Below, one piece after another: positions 46,302 to 57,499 of a stretch of DNA of 58,787 nucleotides; the stretch's first letter is position 1; every line of letters starts with the position of its first letter. This DNA comes from Verrucomicrobiota bacterium (GTDB taxonomy: Bacteria > Verrucomicrobiota > Verrucomicrobiia > Opitutales > Coraliomargaritaceae). The stretch covers positions 1 through 58,787 of the forward strand of contig JAURBE010000002.1 in assembly GCA_030829145.1 (NCBI GenBank). Reading direction: 5' to 3'. Below the pieces are notes generated by a model. That model made no database searches. It worked only from the letters and a program-made list of their open reading frames with translations, and was not told the origin of the DNA. A program made the position numbers and the translations under genes.

Positions 46302-46699
46302 AAGTCTGCCTCGATACCAACATCATCGTTTACTACTTAAAGGGCATCTATCCAAGTGTTCTCACTCGACTACAAACACACCGCCCCGATGAAATCCTGA
46401 TCCCCGAGATCGTCCGCGCCGAATTGTTCTTTGGAGCAGCAAAAAGCCAGCAAAAGGCACGCACACTTGAACGCCTCAACGCCTTCCTCAAACCCTTTGA
46501 GCGTCTCCCCTTCGCAGGCGATGCCATCGAACACTACGCGGATATCCGAGCAGATCTAGAAACACGCGGCCAACGCATCGGCCCCAATGATCTGCTGATC
46601 GCAGCCACAGCACGCGCCCACGGCGCAACGCTGGTCACCCATAACACTGGCGAATTTCGGCGCGTCGCAGGACTGAAGATCGAAGACTGGACACAGTAA
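46298..46699 (+). CDS. VapC-type PIN-domain ribonuclease toxin
   Basis: A 133-residue PIN domain. The acidic active site is visible: D6 in 'CLDTNIIVYYLKG', E42 in 'IPEIVRAELFFGA', D98 in 'IGPNDLLIAATARAHG', and 'LVTHNTGEFRRV' near the C-terminus, where the fourth position is N or T. VapC toxins cleave tRNA or rRNA. Unlike most genes here, its start is preceded by a purine-rich GTGAGGGGCT. Acquired or mobile-associated nature is inference. It is convergent with the aldehyde dehydrogenase gene (4-bp gap). Confidence 0.9.
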   Translation: MKVCLDTNIIVYYLKGIYPSVLTRLQTHRPDEILIPEIVRAELFFGAAKSQQKARTLERLNAFLKPFERLPFAGDAIEHYADIRADLETRGQRIGPNDLLIAATARAHGATLVTHNTGEFRRVAGLKIEDWTQ

Positions 46700-46703
46700 A
46701 CTG

Positions 46704-48065
46704 CTACCCCACGCAAACCGTCTTCACATTGACGAACTCACGGATGCCAATTGCGCTCATCTCCCGTCCGTAACCGCTACGCTTGATCCCACCAAATGGC
46801 AGGCGCGGGTCCGATTTAACAAAATCATTAATGAAACACACGCCGCATTCCAGCTGATGCGCTAAGCGCTTCGCTCGCTCAACATCTTGTGTAAACACCG
46901 CAGCCCCAAGTCCATAAGCAGATTGATTCGCCAACACCAGCGCCTCGGCATCGTCGGCGACCGGAATCAAAGTCACTACGGGGCCAAACACCTCCTCATC
47001 GAAGGCAGGCATGCCCGGACGCACATCTGTTAAAACACTAGGTGGATAAAACAATCCGACATCTTGCGGGGTCTCGCCCCCCAAAAGCAACCGAGCACCC
47101 GCTGCAACGCTCGCATCGACTTGGCGCTGTAGGTTCACCAGTAAGTCTGCGCGTGCCATTGGACCAAGGTCGTTCGCTTCTACGACTGGGTCACCTTGGC
47201 GACGCTGCGCAATTTCGTTCAGTACTTTCTCGGTGAACGCCTCAAGCACCGATCGGTGCACCAACAGTCGCTTTGCTGAGATACAAGTTTGCCCACAATT
47301 ATTTAAGCGGCTTTGCACACATTTTTTTGCAGCCAGATCTAGGTCAGCATCTTCACAAATCAAATAGGGATCGCTCCCTCCGAGCTCGAGCACAGTCTTC
47401 TTAATTGCCCGCCCTGCCAATGCAGCCACTGCCGCACCGGCTTTGTCACTGCCAGTGAGGGCGACACCTTGCACCGCATCGTGCTCAATCACCGATTCGA
47501 CCTGATTAATCTCAATCAACAACGCCCGCAAAACTCCTTGCGGATAGCCTGCCTCAAGAAATAGCGCCTCAATCGCCAACGCACAGCCACACGTATTCGG
47601 CGCATGCTTTAGCAAGGCCACATTGCCTGCTGTCATGACGGGTACGGCAAAGCGAAACACCTGCCAAAACGGAAAATTCCACGGCATAATCCCCAATACC
47701 GTACCCAGCGGCTGGTAGCTCAGCACGCTCTCGTGGGTCCCACTTTGTATCCGCTGATCGGCCAAAAATCCGACTGCATGCTCGGCATAGTAACGGCAGA
47801 GCAACGCACATTTATCAAGTTCCGCACGCGCCTCTGCGATCGGCTTACCTACCTCGGCGGTAATTAACTGAGCAAATTCCTCGCGCTTCGCATCCAACAA
47901 ACCTGCCACGCGCTCGAGCATTGCAGCACGTAACTCGACCTCCACGCGCGACCATACCATCGCCGTCGTACGTGCTTCCTCCAGCGCTACAGTCAAGGCT
48001 TCTGCAGACATGATCGCATATCGTGCAAGCACTTGCTCAGTCGCCGGATTAATTGATTCAAACAT
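46704..48065 (-). CDS. NAD(P)-dependent aldehyde dehydrogenase (succinate-semialdehyde dehydrogenase-like)
   Basis: Start ATG at 48063-48065 ('MFESINPATEQVLARYAIMSA') is the family-like N-terminus; an ATG 9 codons upstream is less likely. About 453 residues. Catalytic Cys is in 'NNCGQTCISAKRLLVH', general-base Glu in 'KTVLELGGSDPYLI', and 'GVCFINDFVKSDPRLPFGGIKRSGYGREM' is the C-terminal signature. The N-terminus and overall pattern suit the short GabD/YneI-type subgroup oxidising succinate semialdehyde. The actual substrate is not set by context. Confidence 0.88.
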   Translation of the reverse strand: MFESINPATEQVLARYAIMSAEALTVALEEARTTAMVWSRVEVELRAAMLERVAGLLDAKREEFAQLITAEVGKPIAEARAELDKCALLCRYYAEHAVGFLADQRIQSGTHESVLSYQPLGTVLGIMPWNFPFWQVFRFAVPVMTAGNVALLKHAPNTCGCALAIEALFLEAGYPQGVLRALLIEINQVESVIEHDAVQGVALTGSDKAGAAVAALAGRAIKKTVLELGGSDPYLICEDADLDLAAKKCVQSRLNNCGQTCISAKRLLVHRSVLEAFTEKVLNEIAQRRQGDPVVEANDLGPMARADLLVNLQRQVDASVAAGARLLLGGETPQDVGLFYPPSVLTDVRPGMPAFDEEVFGPVVTLIPVADDAEALVLANQSAYGLGAAVFTQDVERAKRLAHQLECGVCFINDFVKSDPRLPFGGIKRSGYGREMSAIGIREFVNVKTVCVG

Positions 48066-48197
48066 ACTATTCAGATACCCATCTACAGCCAAAGGTAAAT
48101 AAGCAAAATACTTTTGTTACATTCAATCGGTCTACTATTGGCATTGGTTCAAATTCGCGCCTAATCGCTGTGACATAACCACAATTCGGTCTTATAA

Positions 48198-49262
48198 CTG
48201 ACATTCTTTATTTATCAAAAAATCTTTGTTTCTGGCTGCTACGACATTCTTCACGGAGGACATATTCAATTTTTCAAAGAAGCGCGTGCACTCGGTGACC
48301 ACCTCACGGTTTCCTTTGCCTCCGATGAAGTGCTTTGGGAGCATAAGAAGCGGCGCACCTCGATCGAGGTTATCGACCAAGTCGTCATCGGGGACTGTCA
48401 AGATCTTGGCCTCGATTTTAAAGATCACTTTCTCAAAGTGCGCTCAGATGTCCTAGTTGTCACCGAAGACGACCAGTACGCCGACGTAAAAAAAGCGCTC
48501 TGCAAGGAAATTGGAGCCGATTATATTGTGCTGCCCAAAACGCCGCCTCAGTTCACTCCAGTATCGTCTTCGTCGATCGTGCGTAATATCCGCACGCCCG
48601 CAGAAGCGCCATTGCGCGTTGACTTTGGCGGTGGCTGGCTAGATGTCCCACGCCACGCTCGACAAGGTGCCTACATCGTAAACTGCGCAATCTCACCAAT
48701 GGTCTCGCTCAATGACTGGAGCTATGAACTGAAGTCTGGCTTAGGTGGCAGCGGCGCATGGGCACTGCTCAACGGGAACGATGGTGTCGCAAGCGAGCTC
48801 AACATGGGTGTCGGCTGGCAAGACCCAGCGATTATTCGTGAAACTGACGTTTGCGTATGGCGCAGCAGTGAACGGCCTGAGCTCGATTTTAAGCGCAATG
48901 GCGATTTCCTCAAGGGTCACATGGCGTTGCACTATACCGATATTCCCCACGACACGCCGGGCAATGCTAACAATCTCCGCGACTACGACCTGATCGAGCG
49001 TGCGGGTGTAGCTGCCAGAGAGGCGGTATATAAGTCGAATATCTCCAAGTTGGGCGCAGCCATCAGCCTTAGCTACGCGGCTCAGCTGCAAGAAGGCATG
49101 CGCGAACTCCCTCAGGCCGAAGCGTGCGTAGGCTTCAAATACTGCGGTGGCGGTTGGGGTGGCTACGCACTCTACCTCTTCTCCCGCAGAGCAGAGCGCG
49201 ATGCATTCGTAGAATCAGCCAACTGCAACCGCGCGATTGAGCCATACATTACCATACGCTAG
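48198..49262 (+). pseudogene. Nucleotidyltransferase-GHMP kinase fusion lacking a usual start codon and with a probable internal deletion
   Basis: The frame is open from a stop at 48195-48197 to 49262. Its 5' part encodes 'KIFVSGCYDILHGGHIQFF', the HxGH nucleotidyltransferase motif, but upstream of it there is no ATG, GTG or TTG; only CTG 48198 or ATT 48210 could serve. The GTG at 48330 would delete the HGGH motif. After 'LWEHKKRRTSI' the text jumps to 'EVIDQVVIGD'; in related cytidylyltransferases this link is some 13-16 residues longer and contains the conserved R of 'PxEQR'. The C-terminal GHMP-kinase-like part ('PLRVDFGGGWLDVP', 'SGLGGSGAW', 'GGGWGGYALYLF') looks intact. Confidence 0.55.
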
Positions 49263-49370
49263 CGCTTTTTCCTTTACGGCGCGCCGTACGAGATCAGCCT
49301 GTCTTGCATCAGCCTGACAACACTTTGGGATCTGCTGACTGATAACTTCTAACTTCTGAATTCCTTTTCA

Positions 49371-50552
49371 ATGAGCCTGATCGAAACCATTCGTACCAAT
49401 ACCGAGACTATCATCGGCGATACCGAACTAGAGGACCGCCTGCACGGAAATCGTCCACTCCGTGTCAAACTCGGCGTTGACCCGACCCGACCCGACCTCA
49501 CCTTCGGCCACCTAGTCGTCTTTAACAAGCTACGCCAATTCCAAGATCTCGGGCACGAAGCAATCCTTATCATCGGCGACTTTACCACGCTCATCGGCGA
49601 TCCCTCCGGTCGCTCTGATACGCGCCCGGTGCTGACTAAAGAAGAAATCGTCGACAACGCACAGACTTACTTAGAGCAAGCCTTCAAGATCCTCGACGAG
49701 GAGAAGACCACCGTCGTTTATAATAGTGAATGGTTCGACGACATGGGCTTTGAAGACTGCCTCAAACTGGCGCGCAAAATGACCGTGGCCCGAATGCTCG
49801 AACGCGATGACTTCGCCAAGCGCTACAAGGGTAATGTACCGATCTCAATCATCGAGTTTCTCTACCCACTCATCCAAGGCTACGACTCATTGGTACTGAA
49901 TGCCGACGTCGAAATCGGCGGCACTGATCAACTCTTTAACATGCTGGTCGGCAGGGCACTACAGAAAGACGCGGGCAAGCAAGAGCAAGCGGTCATCACT
50001 ATGCCGCTCTTAATCGGTCTGGATGGCACTAAAAAGATGTCTAAAAGCGCCGACAACTATATCGCGTTTACCGACTCGCCGAAGGAAATGTTCGGCAAGA
50101 TCATGTCGATCAGCGATGATACCATGTGGACGTACTATCAGCTCTTGCTCGAATTTGACGTTGCAAAGATTACTAAGCTCAAAGAAGGCCATCCGATGCA
50201 CGCAAAGAAAAACTTGGCTTCCACACTCGTTGGCCAATTCCACTCCATGCAGGCCGGTAAGCACGAACTCGAGCAGTTTGAGCAAGTATTCTCGAAAAAT
50301 AAACTTCCCGACGACATGCCGACGTTCACTTGGAGCGACCTGCTCGGCGATGCCGATGCTGCTCCCCTGTTTGATGTGATGGCACAGTCCGAATTGTTTG
50401 AAAGTAAAGGTGCAGTGCGTCGCCTCGTGCAACAAGGTGGTGTCAAGATCAACGGCGAAAAGCAAAGTGACCCCACCCGCGAAATCACTCGCCCCGATAG
50501 CGAAATGATCTTCCAAGCAGGCAAGCGTATCTTTTTCAAACTCCTCGCCTAA
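49371..50552 (+). CDS. tyrS: Tyrosyl-tRNA synthetase
   Basis: A 393-residue class I synthetase. The HIGH-equivalent is 'PTRPDLTFGHLVVFNKLRQF', and KMSKS is intact in 'GTKKMSKSADNYIAF'. The tyrosine-binding segment 'IGGTDQLFNMLVGR' and a C-terminal S4 RNA-binding domain ('VRRLVQQGGVKINGEKQSDP') are present. It is the longer TyrS subgroup found in many Gram-negatives. A T-box was looked for in the 108-bp upstream gap and not seen. The upstream region shares a 12-mer (49343-49354) with that of gltD. Confidence 0.97.
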   Translation: MSLIETIRTNTETIIGDTELEDRLHGNRPLRVKLGVDPTRPDLTFGHLVVFNKLRQFQDLGHEAILIIGDFTTLIGDPSGRSDTRPVLTKEEIVDNAQTYLEQAFKILDEEKTTVVYNSEWFDDMGFEDCLKLARKMTVARMLERDDFAKRYKGNVPISIIEFLYPLIQGYDSLVLNADVEIGGTDQLFNMLVGRALQKDAGKQEQAVITMPLLIGLDGTKKMSKSADNYIAFTDSPKEMFGKIMSISDDTMWTYYQLLLEFDVAKITKLKEGHPMHAKKNLASTLVGQFHSMQAGKHELEQFEQVFSKNKLPDDMPTFTWSDLLGDADAAPLFDVMAQSELFESKGAVRRLVQQGGVKINGEKQSDPTREITRPDSEMIFQAGKRIFFKLLA

Positions 50553-50569
50553 AACTATTTTTCAACTGA

Positions 50570-50589
50570 TCGCGCTCGAAAGAGCGCGA
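50570..50589 (+). terminator. Stable hairpin after tyrS, possible terminator
   Basis: TCGCGCTC (50570-50577), loop GAAA, GAGCGCGA (50582-50589), 17 bp after the tyrS stop. The 8-bp GC-rich stem with a GNRA loop is strong, but the following bases (CTGTTTGC) are not a good T-run, so it may work as an RNA-stability hairpin or need Rho. Confidence 0.5.
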
Positions 50590-50676
50590 CTGTTTGCATC
50601 TGATGCTTTACATTTATCTCGCTCAATTCTTTATTGGGCGTTCTAACAATTTCACTACTAATTACTAAGAATTATC

Positions 50677-51150
50677 ATGGCACTCGCAACTGGCACCAAA
50701 GCACCCGCATTTACTCTTAAATCGAAGAACGCCGAAGGGCTTCAAGACGTTTCCCTGAGCGACAACCTCGGCAAAAAGAAGACCGTTCTGCTGTTTTTCC
50801 CACTCGCCTTTACCAGTGTCTGCATGCAAGAAATGTGTGACGTCAGCCAGAGCCTCTCTGCTTATGCTGACCTCAACGCTGCAGTATATGGTATCTCCGT
50901 CGATAGCCCCTTCGCGCAAGAAGAGATGGCCAAGGTCGACGGTCTTAAATTTCCACTGCTGAGCGATTTTAACAAAGATGTTTCGGCCGCTTACGATGTG
51001 CTCTATGCTGACTTACTTGGCTTCAAGGGAGTCTCAAAGCGCTCAGCCTTCGTAATCGATGAAGACGGCGTCATCATCTACAGCGAGTCTGCAGAAGATC
51101 CACACGATCTGCCAAACTTCGACGCAATCAAAGCAGCCCTTAAAGGATAA
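50677..51150 (+). CDS. Peroxiredoxin (AhpE/Prx5-like size)
   Basis: A 157-residue thioredoxin-fold peroxidase. The peroxidatic Cys is C49 in 'FFPLAFTSVCMQEMC', with a second Cys C54 five residues on that could be the resolving residue. Conserved Arg/Trp context follows ('VSKRSAFVIDEDGVIIYS'). It reduces peroxides with thiol electron donors. The start is preceded by 'CTAAGAATTATC' without Shine-Dalgarno. Likely monocistronic between two hairpins. Confidence 0.92.
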   Translation: MALATGTKAPAFTLKSKNAEGLQDVSLSDNLGKKKTVLLFFPLAFTSVCMQEMCDVSQSLSAYADLNAAVYGISVDSPFAQEEMAKVDGLKFPLLSDFNKDVSAAYDVLYADLLGFKGVSKRSAFVIDEDGVIIYSESAEDPHDLPNFDAIKAALKG

Positions 51151-51251
51151 GCGAACTGATTAAGCTTTCGAGCGCGGGCTGGCGATGCCTTCCGCATCTT
51201 CGCCATTGGGTATAAATTGATCCTGTAATTGAAGTTGCTTATTAAGGCTGT

Positions 51252-51289
51252 GATGGCATAATAAAGCATCTCTTTGCCATCCCGTTTTT
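51252..51289 (+). terminator. Possible terminator after the peroxiredoxin gene
   Basis: GATGGCA (51252-51258) pairs with TGCCATC (51275-51281), followed by CCG and a T5 run (51285-51289). A 16-base loop makes it weak. A second inverted repeat, TGGCGA (51180-51185) with TCGCCA (51200-51205), lies nearer the stop but has no T-run. Confidence 0.4.
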
Positions 51290-51330
51290 GAATCTTTTAT
51301 TACATGTCATTTGCCGTACGAGCCTAGCGC

Positions 51331-51849
51331 ATGAATGAGCCTCAACAGCCAACCTATTTAGTCAGTGCCTATACTGATCCCGTCGTGGTTCAGATTCATG
51401 GCAAAGCGAACTATCTAAACTGCAATACGTTTCGAGAGTTCATTGAAAAAGTAGTGAGCGACGGCAAGAGCCACGTCGTGCTCGACTTCGAAAATTGTAA
51501 AGGGATGGATAGTACCTTTCTTGGCATACTCGCTGGCACCGCGATCGAACTTCGCAAGCGAACTCCCCCAGGCGTATTGATCCTCTGCAAGCTCGGCGAG
51601 CGTAACCATGATCTGGTCTGTAATCTCGGATTACAAAACCTGCTCACCATCGGCGAGGACCTTGGCAAATGCGACAGTGCTGCAGCTGCAGCAGAATTTT
51701 CTGCACTTAAAAATGTAGAAGTGTCTGATGCGAAAAATGTGCTGAACGCTCATGAGAACTTGGTGAAAGCTGACGCCGAAAACGCCGCAAAATTCCAAGA
51801 TGTCATTGCCTTTCTGAAAAATCAGGTCGAAGCCAAAGACAAGGAGTGA
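51331..51849 (+). CDS. STAS-domain anti-sigma factor antagonist-like protein
   Basis: A 172-residue protein with a STAS domain at about 5-110. The phosphorylation site of SpoIIAA/RsbV-type antagonists is S61 in 'FENCKGMDSTFLGILAGTAIEL', a good match. A ~60-residue C-terminal extension rich in Ala, Asn and Lys follows ('NVLNAHENLVKADAENAAKF') and is predicted helical. Its partner is encoded 41 bp downstream: a PP2C-type phosphatase that could dephosphorylate S61. No anti-sigma kinase of the RsbW type is in the window. Confidence 0.87.
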   Translation: MNEPQQPTYLVSAYTDPVVVQIHGKANYLNCNTFREFIEKVVSDGKSHVVLDFENCKGMDSTFLGILAGTAIELRKRTPPGVLILCKLGERNHDLVCNLGLQNLLTIGEDLGKCDSAAAAAEFSALKNVEVSDAKNVLNAHENLVKADAENAAKFQDVIAFLKNQVEAKDKE

Positions 51850-51890
51850 TGAATCACCTGCCCCGCACTCCCTAAGAAACCGATTAGCCT

Positions 51891-53324
51891 ATGTCTTTTT
51901 TCCTTGGTGCACTCGTCGGACTCCTCTGCATGTGGCTGCTCTATACGGGCAAGCGCAGGCACATCAAAATAATAGAAGAAGAAAAGCAGCTCCTCAAACA
52001 GGAGAAGCAGATCGTCGTCGAGTTTATGCATAATATGGTCGAAGCTGTCGCTGAAGGCAGCGATCGAGCAGCCATGTTTCAGCGAATCATACACGCCGCA
52101 ATTCTTAGCACAGGCGCGATGAGTGCCTGCATCTTCGAAAAACGTGACAACGGCACACTCAAAGGCATCGCTGTCGAAGGCCTCTTCCCCCCGCAACGTA
52201 AACTCCCAGTTGGTCTCAGCGCAAAACTCGCCACTCGCACACAATTTCTCGAAACCATTCTCAAATCCGAAAGCTTTGAAATGGGCGAGGGCTTGATCGG
52301 GCAAGTCGCCAAGTCCAAGCGCGCGCAACTGATCGCCAACGCTACCAACGACCCGCGCGTCGTACAACACCACGACCCAGCACTTAAAGTACGCTCCTTG
52401 ATTGTCGCCCCAGTACTTTTTCAAGACACCCTAATTGCCGTGCTCGCGGTTGCCAACCCGGCAGACAATCTCGCCTTTACCGATACCGACTTCTCTCTCG
52501 TAGAATCACTCTCAGAGCAAGTTGGACTCGCCGTGCACAATTGCGATGCGATGCAATTGCAAATTGAGAAGAACAAGCTAGACCTCGACCTTGAACTGGC
52601 CAGCAGCATACAAAACCTGTTACTTCCCAGCCAATTTCCAAGCTCTCCGAAGATCGAATTTGCTGCACAATACACCGCCGCTCAGAAAATCGGCGGCGAT
52701 CTCTACGACGTCTTCGCAATCGATGACAACCGTATCGGCGTCGCCATCGCAGATGTTTCGGGCAAGGGGATCTCTGCTTCGATTTTGATGGCGATTTGTC
52801 AAACCAACCTGCGCCACATATCTCGGCGAAAAGACTCCCCGGCAGAAGTACTGAGCGCCATCAACGCGCAAATGCAGAGCGCGATGCGGCGCGACATGTT
52901 CATCACGATTATCTACGCAATTATTGACCAAGCCGAGCAGTCGATCACCTTTGCCCGCGCTGGCCACGAACTGCCCTTGTTTTACCATCGCGCGGACGAC
53001 GGCAGCTCGCAGATCGAAACGATTCACTCCGAGGGCATGGCGCTGGGCATGGTGCCACCGGAAATGTTTGATCTGATGATTAAGGATCAGACCGTGCCCT
53101 TTCGCAAAGATGATGCGCTTATCTTATACACCGATGGTGTCACCGAAAGCGTTAACGCCATCGGCGAAGAGTACTCAAGCGAGCGCCTCATCCACGCTCT
53201 CGAGACACACGGAGACGGCAGCGCCCAATTTATCCTCGAGCAAATTATGGCAAGTGTACGCCACTTTTCTGGCCAGGCAGGCCAAGCCGATGACCTCACG
53301 CTGGTCGCGATCAAACATAGCTGA
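51891..53324 (+). CDS. GAF-domain SpoIIE/RsbU-type PP2C serine phosphatase
   Basis: A 477-residue regulator. An N-terminal TM helix (3-19) is followed by a short coiled coil (25-45), a GAF domain (about 55-200, 'MGEGLIGQVAKSKRAQLIAN'), then a PP2C-type phosphatase (about 250-475) with metal aspartates in 'IGGDLYDVF' and 'IADVSGKGIS', and 'LILYTDGVTES' and 'QADDLTLVAI'. It probably dephosphorylates the STAS protein encoded just upstream, in a partner-switching pathway controlled by a ligand of the GAF domain. Confidence 0.92.
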   Translation: MSFFLGALVGLLCMWLLYTGKRRHIKIIEEEKQLLKQEKQIVVEFMHNMVEAVAEGSDRAAMFQRIIHAAILSTGAMSACIFEKRDNGTLKGIAVEGLFPPQRKLPVGLSAKLATRTQFLETILKSESFEMGEGLIGQVAKSKRAQLIANATNDPRVVQHHDPALKVRSLIVAPVLFQDTLIAVLAVANPADNLAFTDTDFSLVESLSEQVGLAVHNCDAMQLQIEKNKLDLDLELASSIQNLLLPSQFPSSPKIEFAAQYTAAQKIGGDLYDVFAIDDNRIGVAIADVSGKGISASILMAICQTNLRHISRRKDSPAEVLSAINAQMQSAMRRDMFITIIYAIIDQAEQSITFARAGHELPLFYHRADDGSSQIETIHSEGMALGMVPPEMFDLMIKDQTVPFRKDDALILYTDGVTESVNAIGEEYSSERLIHALETHGDGSAQFILEQIMASVRHFSGQAGQADDLTLVAIKHS

Positions 53325-53431
53325 GTCTAACCAGACCAAGGCATGGACATGCCCGGCCGCTGATAAAATGCACTGCGAACATGACGGTGTGATCCCTCTC
53401 AAGTAGAGTCCACCGATATCTACAACATTAA

Positions 53432-56200
<2,769 letters not shown>

Positions 56201-56226
56201 GAATACTAAACATATGTCTTCTGAAG

Positions 56227-56240
56227 CTGATATATATCAA
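56227..56240 (-). promoter_or_regulatory. FNR/CRP-like operator upstream of acnB
   Basis: On the acnB strand it reads TTGAT-ATAT-ATCAG, nine of ten half-site bases of the FNR consensus TTGAT-N4-ATCAA. The core TGATATATATCA (56228-56239) is a perfect 12-bp palindrome. It is centred about 33 bp before the acnB ATG, where binding could repress. No FNR gene is in the window; the regulator identity is inference. Confidence 0.4.
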
Positions 56241-56360
56241 GCAGATTCTTGATTTGACGCGGTTTTCGTCCATCTGCCTGAACCTCCATGAAATCTCTGT
56301 AGGCACGCCAAGCGTCAACTGCATCATCGCATTCGGGCACTGCCTTAGCTTAAACCCCTC

Positions 56361-56394
56361 AATTACCAATATGTGGCATGGTAATTATTTGACA
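56361..56394 (+). promoter_or_regulatory. Inverted repeat and -35-like hexamer upstream of mreB
   Basis: AATTACCA (56361-56368) and TGGTAATT (56379-56386) are perfect 8-bp arms with a 10-bp spacer. A TTGACA (56389-56394) follows directly, but I find no good -10 at the expected distance (the bases are GAGAAA). It may be an operator over a weak mreB promoter. Confidence 0.35.
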
Positions 56395-56467
56395 TTCAGA
56401 CCCTTCCACGTGAGAAACATATCAACTCCTGCAACTGGGAGTCATCTCTCTCTAATTTTTTCTCATC

Positions 56468-57490
56468 GTGCTCGGCTTTCTCTCCAACGACATCGGAATC
56501 GACCTAGGAACTGCAAACACACTGGTGTTTGCCAAAGACAAAGGTATCGTCCTGCGCGAACCCAGCGTCGTCGCGATTTATACCTCGACGAAGAAAGTCT
56601 GCGCCGTGGGTGCCGACGCCAAAAAAATGCTTGGCCGCACACCGGGTAACATTACAGCCATCCGCCCAATGAAAGACGGCGTGATCGCCGACTTTGAAAT
56701 TACCGAGGCCATGCTCCGGTATTTCATCAAAAAAGTGAACCGCACCAGAACCTTCGTAGCGCCGCGTATCGTGGTTGCCGTACCATCTGGGATCACCGAA
56801 GTCGAGCGGCGCGCAGTGAAAGACTCTGCCATCCGTGCGGGTGCTCGCGACGTCGTTCTGCTGGCAGAACCGATGGCTGCTGCAATCGGAGTCGGCCTGC
56901 CGATCGACGAACCTGCGGCCAACATGATCGTCGACATCGGCGGTGGTACCACAGAAGTGGCTATTATTTCGCTCGCAGGTGTGGTGTATTCCAAAAGTAT
57001 CCGCGTTGGTGGTGACGAAATTGATAACGCGATCATCAACTATATGAAGCGTGCGTATAATTTGATCATCGGTGAGCGCACTGCTGAAGAAATTAAAATT
57101 CGCGTTGGTTCTGCCTTTCCACTTGATGATGAAGTTTCCATGGAAGTCCGCGGTCGCGACTCCGTAGCGGGTCTACCAAAGACGATCACCATCGCTTCCA
57201 CTGAGGTTCGTGAAGCCCTCTCAGACACCATGTCCTCAATCGTTGATATGGTGCGCAACGCTCTAGAACGCTGCCCTCCAGAATTGTCTGCTGACCTGAT
57301 CGATCGTGGTTTTGTACTCGCCGGAGGTGGTGCGATGATTAGCGGACTCGATCAATTACTCAGCGATGCCACTGGCCTACCTGTTACGATTGCTGAAGAT
57401 CCGCTCAGTGCAGTTGCAAATGGCACTGGCATGGTCCTCGAAGAATTGGCCTTTCTCTTGAAAGACCTCACAGGAACCCCCAAAAGCTAA
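56468..57490 (+). CDS. mreB: Rod shape-determining protein MreB
   Basis: A 340-residue actin homologue starting at GTG 56468 ('[20 protein letters not shown]'). Phosphate 1 motif '[19 protein letters not shown]', phosphate 2 '[18 protein letters not shown]' and adenosine motif '[16 protein letters not shown]' are canonical. It directs lateral cell-wall synthesis with MreC and MreD, encoded downstream (9-bp gap to mreC). An IR/TTGACA element lies upstream at 56361-56394. Confidence 0.98.
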   Translation: MLGFLSNDIGIDLGTANTLVFAKDKGIVLREPSVVAIYTSTKKVCAVGADAKKMLGRTPGNITAIRPMKDGVIADFEITEAMLRYFIKKVNRTRTFVAPRIVVAVPSGITEVERRAVKDSAIRAGARDVVLLAEPMAAAIGVGLPIDEPAANMIVDIGGGTTEVAIISLAGVVYSKSIRVGGDEIDNAIINYMKRAYNLIIGERTAEEIKIRVGSAFPLDDEVSMEVRGRDSVAGLPKTITIASTEVREALSDTMSSIVDMVRNALERCPPELSADLIDRGFVLAGGGAMISGLDQLLSDATGLPVTIAEDPLSAVANGTGMVLEELAFLLKDLTGTPKS

Positions 57491-57499
57491 GCGCTGAAC

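Noticed and set aside
49263-49370. Possible T-box leader of tyrS
   Set aside because: The 108-bp gap is too short and lacks the T-box motif and specifier loop.
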